Source: Thermoflexales bacterium
GTDB lineage: Bacteria > Chloroflexota > Anaerolineae > Fen-1058
NCBI GenBank assembly: GCA_030834835.1
Contig: JAUQXD010000091.1
Coordinates: forward strand, 1-9,364
Length of the DNA stretch: 9,364 bases
Direction: 5' to 3'
Below the pieces are notes generated by a model. That model did not search any database, was not told where the DNA came from, and was given only the letters and a program-made list of their open reading frames with translations. How positions within the stretch are numbered: the stretch's first letter is position 1; every line of letters starts with the position of its first letter. Below are positions 7,001 through 9,364 of this stretch, one piece after another. A program made the position numbers and the translations under genes.

Positions 7001-7420
7001 CAGGCCGCCGCAGTCCGGCACGGCCTGACGTTGACCTTGGAGTTGGCCGCTGATCTGCCGCCCGTCCTGGCCGATGCATTGCGGTTGCCCCAGGCGCTAT
7101 CGCCCATCATGAGCAATGCGTTGACGTATACACCGGCAGGCAGATCGATCACGGTGACGACGGCGTTGCAGCTTTCTGCCGATCAACCGTGGGGGACGCT
7201 GACCGTGCGCGATACCGGACCCGGCATCGATCCATCTGAAACCAGTTTGATCTTCGAGCGGTTCTATCGCGGCTCGGCTACGCGCGATTACAAGACGCCG
7301 GGTGCGGGCCTGGGGCTATCCATCAGCCGCGACCTCATCGAGAAATGCGGCGGGCACATCACCGTGGGGAGCACTTTGGGGCAGGGCGCGGCATTTACGG
7401 TCTGGCTGCCGCTGGCCTGA
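4049..7420 (+). CDS. Soluble MEDS-PAS-GAF-PAS-GAF sensor histidine kinase
   Basis: The protein has 1123 residues and no membrane helix, so it should sense inside the cell. Domain order: MEDS at about 16-195 (LRPGDHLCQLY at 18-28), a domain first seen in DcmR and thought to sense hydrocarbon derivatives; coiled coil about 205-270; PAS 275-384, ending DITERKRAE; GAF 395-552; PAS 562-682, ending DITERQRM; GAF 695-855; coiled coil about 857-893; HisKA 895-960, with the predicted phosphorylated histidine H908 in SHELRTPL; HATPase 970-1122. The ATP lid motifs DTGPGI (from 1055), FERFYRG (from 1069) and GAGLGL (from 1085) are intact. The N box reads SPIMSNALTYTP: the second asparagine (N1023) is kept, while the usual first Asn and the Lys are changed. 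It should autophosphorylate and pass phosphate to a response regulator, but none is adjacent and no receiver domain is attached. It is divergent from the SRPBCC operon. Confidence 0.95.
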   Translation: MATPPDVIHSAPDTLTQLRPGDHLCQLYASEDEHRAVLTPFLQDGLERGERVLYVADFHTPDEILNYLRAAGLDVDDYQARDQLRLLSPADAYMRDGAFEPRQMIALLEQETDRALQDGHAALRVTGEMTWALRGLPGSDRLIEYEIALDRFFATHACLAVCQYDRRRFSPEMLLRVIEAHPIVIVGTEVCDNFYCVPSDDVARPDHAERQLKRWLHTLAERRRLEAELRQHRHRLEQEVLSRTRDLEETNQQLRREIDQHRQTAEALRQSAAFLKQTQHITQVGGWEYNVATRQVIWTDEVYRIHEAGADFNLNDINRAISFYAPPDQARIDRAFRRAVEHGEAYDLELQFISATGRRKWVRTSGQADLVDGQVTRVFGNIMDITERKRAEQTLEARLRLAHYAVDHSLHELLVATLDEAGQLTGSPIGFYHFLDADQQTLTLQAWSTRTTAEFCTAAGQGQHYSIDQAGVWVDCVRERRPIIHNDYVALPAERRKGLPPGHAQVQRELVVPVFRGEFIVAILGVGNKPQPYDDQDTATVSLLADLAWEVAERKLAEAAQRESEENYRSLFQNASIGLFHSLPEGRFLRVNPALAAMLGYASPEELVTTVTDIRTQIYLDTNRHAAVLGNTLQREGWVYAENRYRRKDGSVLIGNLAVRKVLNADGSLAYLEGFVEDITERQRMAEAEREQRALAETLRDTATVLNSTLNLDEVLDRILLDIGRVVPHEAVSLMLLDADQAVARVARYRGYAAPGTETLVGGLRFELAHAPNLKALSETRRPLVIADVHEYPGWFITPGRDWIRSYAGVPIRSREQVVGFLNLYSATPGFYTEAQAERLQAFADQAAIAVENAQLHARIQTHVDELEQRVDERTHELTEANEKLAAANARLTELDRLKGEFISRISHELRTPLTSIRIYLDLLENGKAEKREKYLRTLNEQSERLQRLIESLLDVSRLNMTRDDVQLQPIDLNDAANQLAKDSQAAAVRHGLTLTLELAADLPPVLADALRLPQALSPIMSNALTYTPAGRSITVTTALQLSADQPWGTLTVRDTGPGIDPSETSLIFERFYRGSATRDYKTPGAGLGLSISRDLIEKCGGHITVGSTLGQGAAFTVWLPLA

Positions 7421-7421
7421 T

Positions 7422-7442
7422 GAGTGGCGAGTGACGAGTGAC
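7422..7442 (+). repeat. Three tandem heptamers GAGTGRC in the convergent gap
   Basis: GAGTGGC, GAGTGAC and GAGTGAC follow one another without spacing, starting 2 bases after the kinase stop codon. They fill half of the 44-base gap before the convergent polyferredoxin stop. No hairpin terminator is visible in this gap. Confidence 0.6.
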
Positions 7443-7464
7443 CGCCTCTTCGCCGATGAGTGCC

Positions 7465-9012
7465 TTACGTCAGGGGCGCGCTATCGATTGACACGTAGAC
7501 TCGGATAGCGGCTTCGCCGTTGAGGGGACATTTGTATTCGCAGATGCCGCAGCCGATGCACTTCTCGCGCTCGACATACGGCAGTTGGATGTTGACTGTT
7601 TCGCCGGTTGCGTTGACCACCTGCGCCTGCTCCAACTTGATCGCCTTCTCTGGCAGGGGGCACATTTCCTCGCATACGATGCAGTCGCGGTGATCCGCCC
7701 ACGCGATACAGCGGTTCTGATCGATGTACGCCTGGCCGATCACGCGCTGCCGCTTCTCGTCCAGACTTACCGGCGGAATCGCCTGCACCGGACACACTTG
7801 CCCGCAGGCATTGCACGAGTAGTCGCAGTAACCCAGCCTCGGCACTAAGATCGGCGTCCAGAAACCCTCCAGCCCGGCTTCCGTGATCGACGGTTGCAAA
7901 CCGCTCGTCGGGCAGGCGCGGCTGCACAGATTGCAGCGCACGCACTTGTCCAGCAGATCGTTCTCGCGCGCGCCGGGTGGCCGCAGCAAGTGCGGATGAT
8001 CGCGCCGGGTAACTGCGTCGCTGTTCATTAACGCGAGGCCGGTTACAGCCGAGCCGATCGCGATCAACGCCTGGCGACGATTGGGATCATAGTCACGGCG
8101 TTGAGCAATGGAGCGATGCGTGGGAAACTTCACACCCGATTGAGCACAAACGGCCCAACAGTCCAAACACATCGTGCATTCGGCGGGATCGCTGGCGAAG
8201 CCCCGATTGGGATCGATCGTATCCGTGGGGCACTTGATCTGGCACGCGCCACAGGCGTTGCAATCGCCCTGCACTTCACGCCGGAAAATGGCGAACTTGC
8301 TGATGATGCCCAGCAGCCCACCCAGCGGACACAGATAGCGGCACCAGAAGCGCGGCGCGATGGCGTTCAATGCGATCAGGCCGATGAACATCAGCGCGAA
8401 CAGCGCCACATCTCGATAGAACGCCGGCTCGATCGGGAAAACAGTTGGCCGCAGGGCGTTATCCACCGCGCCGATCGTGTCCTGTAAGAACGGCACCTGA
8501 TACAGCGTCTGTTCCAACGACGTGATCGTTTGATCGAGCGCGGGCCACACTCCGATCGAGATCGTTCGCACCATGATCGTGATCGGATCGAAGATCAGGA
8601 GTGACAGATTGCCGAAAATAGCCGCTGCGATGATGACCAGCAACAGCAGGTATTTCACCGTTCGCCAGTTATCGGACACCCCGGCGGATTTCTTTCGCCA
8701 GCGCTTGAAGGTGAAGAGATCCAGCACGGTGCCCAGCGGGCACAGCCAGCCGCACCACGCGCGCCCAAAGATCAGCGTCAGCATGAGGACGATCAACGCA
8801 AGGGCCGAGCCGATCAGCAGCGTGCGCGTGGCGAGGGCGTGCGTCAGCATCAACAACGGATCGAGCCGCAGGGGCACGTTGACGATCTCTGCCGGCCAGC
8901 CGCCGCGCCGCGCCATCACGATGAGCGCGATAAAGCTCAGCAGCGCCGCAAGCTGCACGGCCTTGCGAACGGTGATCCATTTCTTGCGTGAACGAATCGA
9001 GGTGCGTGCCAT
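7465..9012 (-). CDS. NapH-NapG-type fused membrane polyferredoxin with six predicted [4Fe-4S] clusters
   Basis: This 515-residue electron carrier joins two units. Residues 1-290 resemble NapH: helices near 18-34, 60-82, 120-141 and 200-220, each CxxxCP motif following a helix (C87/C91 and C224/C228), then two ferredoxin motifs, C251-C254-C257-C261 and C279-C282-C285-C289. Residues about 355-505 resemble NapG/MauM: C357-C360-C363-C367, C396-C400-C403-C407, C435-C444-C447-C451 and C485-C488-C491-C495. Between them NRRQALIAIGSAVTGLALM (311-329) looks like a twin-arginine signal helix, as NapG has at its N-terminus. NapH takes electrons from quinol and NapG passes them to a partner; which partner applies here is unknown, and no nitrate reductase is in view. 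The gene follows a DUF362 gene by 77 bases, probably as one transcript. The ATG at 9012 lacks a clear Shine-Dalgarno, and a CACGAAG repeat lies just upstream. Confidence 0.92.
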   Translation of the reverse strand: MARTSIRSRKKWITVRKAVQLAALLSFIALIVMARRGGWPAEIVNVPLRLDPLLMLTHALATRTLLIGSALALIVLMLTLIFGRAWCGWLCPLGTVLDLFTFKRWRKKSAGVSDNWRTVKYLLLLVIIAAAIFGNLSLLIFDPITIMVRTISIGVWPALDQTITSLEQTLYQVPFLQDTIGAVDNALRPTVFPIEPAFYRDVALFALMFIGLIALNAIAPRFWCRYLCPLGGLLGIISKFAIFRREVQGDCNACGACQIKCPTDTIDPNRGFASDPAECTMCLDCWAVCAQSGVKFPTHRSIAQRRDYDPNRRQALIAIGSAVTGLALMNSDAVTRRDHPHLLRPPGARENDLLDKCVRCNLCSRACPTSGLQPSITEAGLEGFWTPILVPRLGYCDYSCNACGQVCPVQAIPPVSLDEKRQRVIGQAYIDQNRCIAWADHRDCIVCEEMCPLPEKAIKLEQAQVVNATGETVNIQLPYVEREKCIGCGICEYKCPLNGEAAIRVYVSIDSAPLT

Positions 9013-9025
9013 GTGATTTCTAAAC

Positions 9026-9089
9026 CACGAAGGGCACGAAGGATCACGAAGAGAAACTTAGTGAACTTCGTGTTCTTCGTGATTAAGTT
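9026..9089. repeat. CACGAAG/CTTCGTG inverted repeat between the DUF362 and polyferredoxin genes
   Basis: CACGAAG occurs three times (9026-9032, 9035-9041, 9045-9051), followed by its reverse complement CTTCGTG twice (9066-9072, 9075-9081). ATCACGAAG (9043-9051) and CTTCGTGAT (9075-9083) form an exact 9-bp pair. Alternatively two 7-bp pairs stack with a 2x3 internal loop around 14 unpaired bases. AACTTA (9055-9060) and TAAGTT (9084-9089) form another exact pair. In the minus-strand mRNA this fills most of the 77-base spacer and ends 13 bases before the polyferredoxin ATG. Spacings of 9-10 bases between units suggest a periodic repeat element rather than a simple terminator, and no T run follows. 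Confidence 0.75.
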
Positions 9090-9364
9090 CTAACCGCCGA
9101 CGCGGAGTTCTTCGATCTTCAGGGATTTCAGATCGCTGCGGCCCAGCCCGGCGGCCGCGCCCACGCGGATGTAGTCGATGTCTTCAGGTTGCAGGCCGAA
9201 CAAGGTGGCGGCGTAAGCATCGGCGGCGACGATGTCGGCGCTGGCGATGACCGTGTCCAGCTGCTTCACATCGTTGAGATCGCCGCCGGTGGGGCCGTTG
9301 TCCATCAGGATACGCACGGCGTCGACGACGGTCAGGGTGGGATGCAGGTGTCGCGCGAGATCGG
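9090..9364 (-). CDS. DUF362 family protein, C-terminal part
   Basis: Only the last 90 residues are visible and the frame runs open through the right edge. The motif order LTVVDAVRILMDNGPTGG, then VKQLDTVIASADIVAADAYAATLFGL and a closing IRVGAAAGLGRSDL is typical of the C-terminal part of DUF362 (PF04015) proteins. The biochemical role of the family is not settled; members often carry or neighbour ferredoxin domains, as here. It lies upstream of the polyferredoxin on the same strand and is probably cotranscribed with it, which suggests the two work in one redox chain. No start, signal sequence or upstream cysteines can be judged from this fragment. Confidence 0.85.
   Translation of the reverse strand, partial: DLARHLHPTLTVVDAVRILMDNGPTGGDLNDVKQLDTVIASADIVAADAYAATLFGLQPEDIDYIRVGAAAGLGRSDLKSLKIEELRVGG

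Noticed and set aside
7421..7464. Terminator between the convergent kinase and polyferredoxin genes
   Set aside because: Only short heptamer repeats are present; no stem with a T run is visible on either strand.
7481..7945. Second minus-strand frame (154 codons) within the polyferredoxin gene
   Set aside because: It is a frame-shifted reading of the cysteine-rich domain with no cluster motifs of its own.
9026..9081. CRISPR-like array from the CACGAAG units
   Set aside because: The units are 7 bases with 2-3 base spacers and both orientations occur; there is no repeat-spacer architecture.

Overview
The window reads as chromosomal DNA from a GC-rich bacterium. My best guess is Chloroflexota (Anaerolineae-like). 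The reasons are the gene families, a C-terminal beta domain in the first protein that recalls proteins I associate with that phylum, and the very frequent GATC/CGATCG words. This rests on recollection, not on a search. There are seven protein genes (one, possibly two, cut by the window edges), no RNA genes, no insertion sequences and no CRISPR array. The largest gap between genes is about 255 bases.

Left part, plus strand (1-2364). A membrane protein with a DUF4337-like front half, TPR repeats and a C-terminal beta domain ends at 1733. It is followed by a bulged hairpin with a short T run (1779-1820, likely terminator). That terminator runs directly into a good sigma-70-type promoter (1819-1846), which serves a single small gene with a strong ribosome binding site (1876-2364, DUF6623-like).

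Middle, minus strand (2520-3793). This is a two-gene operon read right to left: a membrane-anchored SRPBCC (START-like, hydrophobic-ligand fold) protein, then an isoprenylcysteine methyltransferase-like integral membrane enzyme. The two overlap by ATGA and are probably translationally coupled. A perfect 10-bp hairpin at 2394-2420 separates this operon from the convergent small gene.

Centre right, plus strand (4049-7420). One very long soluble hybrid histidine kinase has the order MEDS - coiled coil - PAS - GAF - PAS - GAF - coiled coil - HisKA - HATPase. It is divergent from the SRPBCC operon and has no response regulator next to it.

Right part, minus strand (7465-9364). A DUF362 protein (cut by the right edge) is followed by a 515-residue polyferredoxin in which a NapH-like four-helix membrane unit with two cytoplasmic clusters is joined to a NapG/MauM-like four-cluster domain. 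A twin-arginine hydrophobic segment lies at the junction, so the protein may carry clusters on both faces of the membrane. The 77 bases between these two genes hold a CACGAAG/CTTCGTG repeat that can fold into a long hairpin in the mRNA just before the polyferredoxin start codon.

The features I think most deserve a second look are the NapH-NapG fusion with its internal twin-arginine helix, the CACGAAG repeat in front of it, and the SRPBCC-methyltransferase pair. I do not see a defence system or mobile element.
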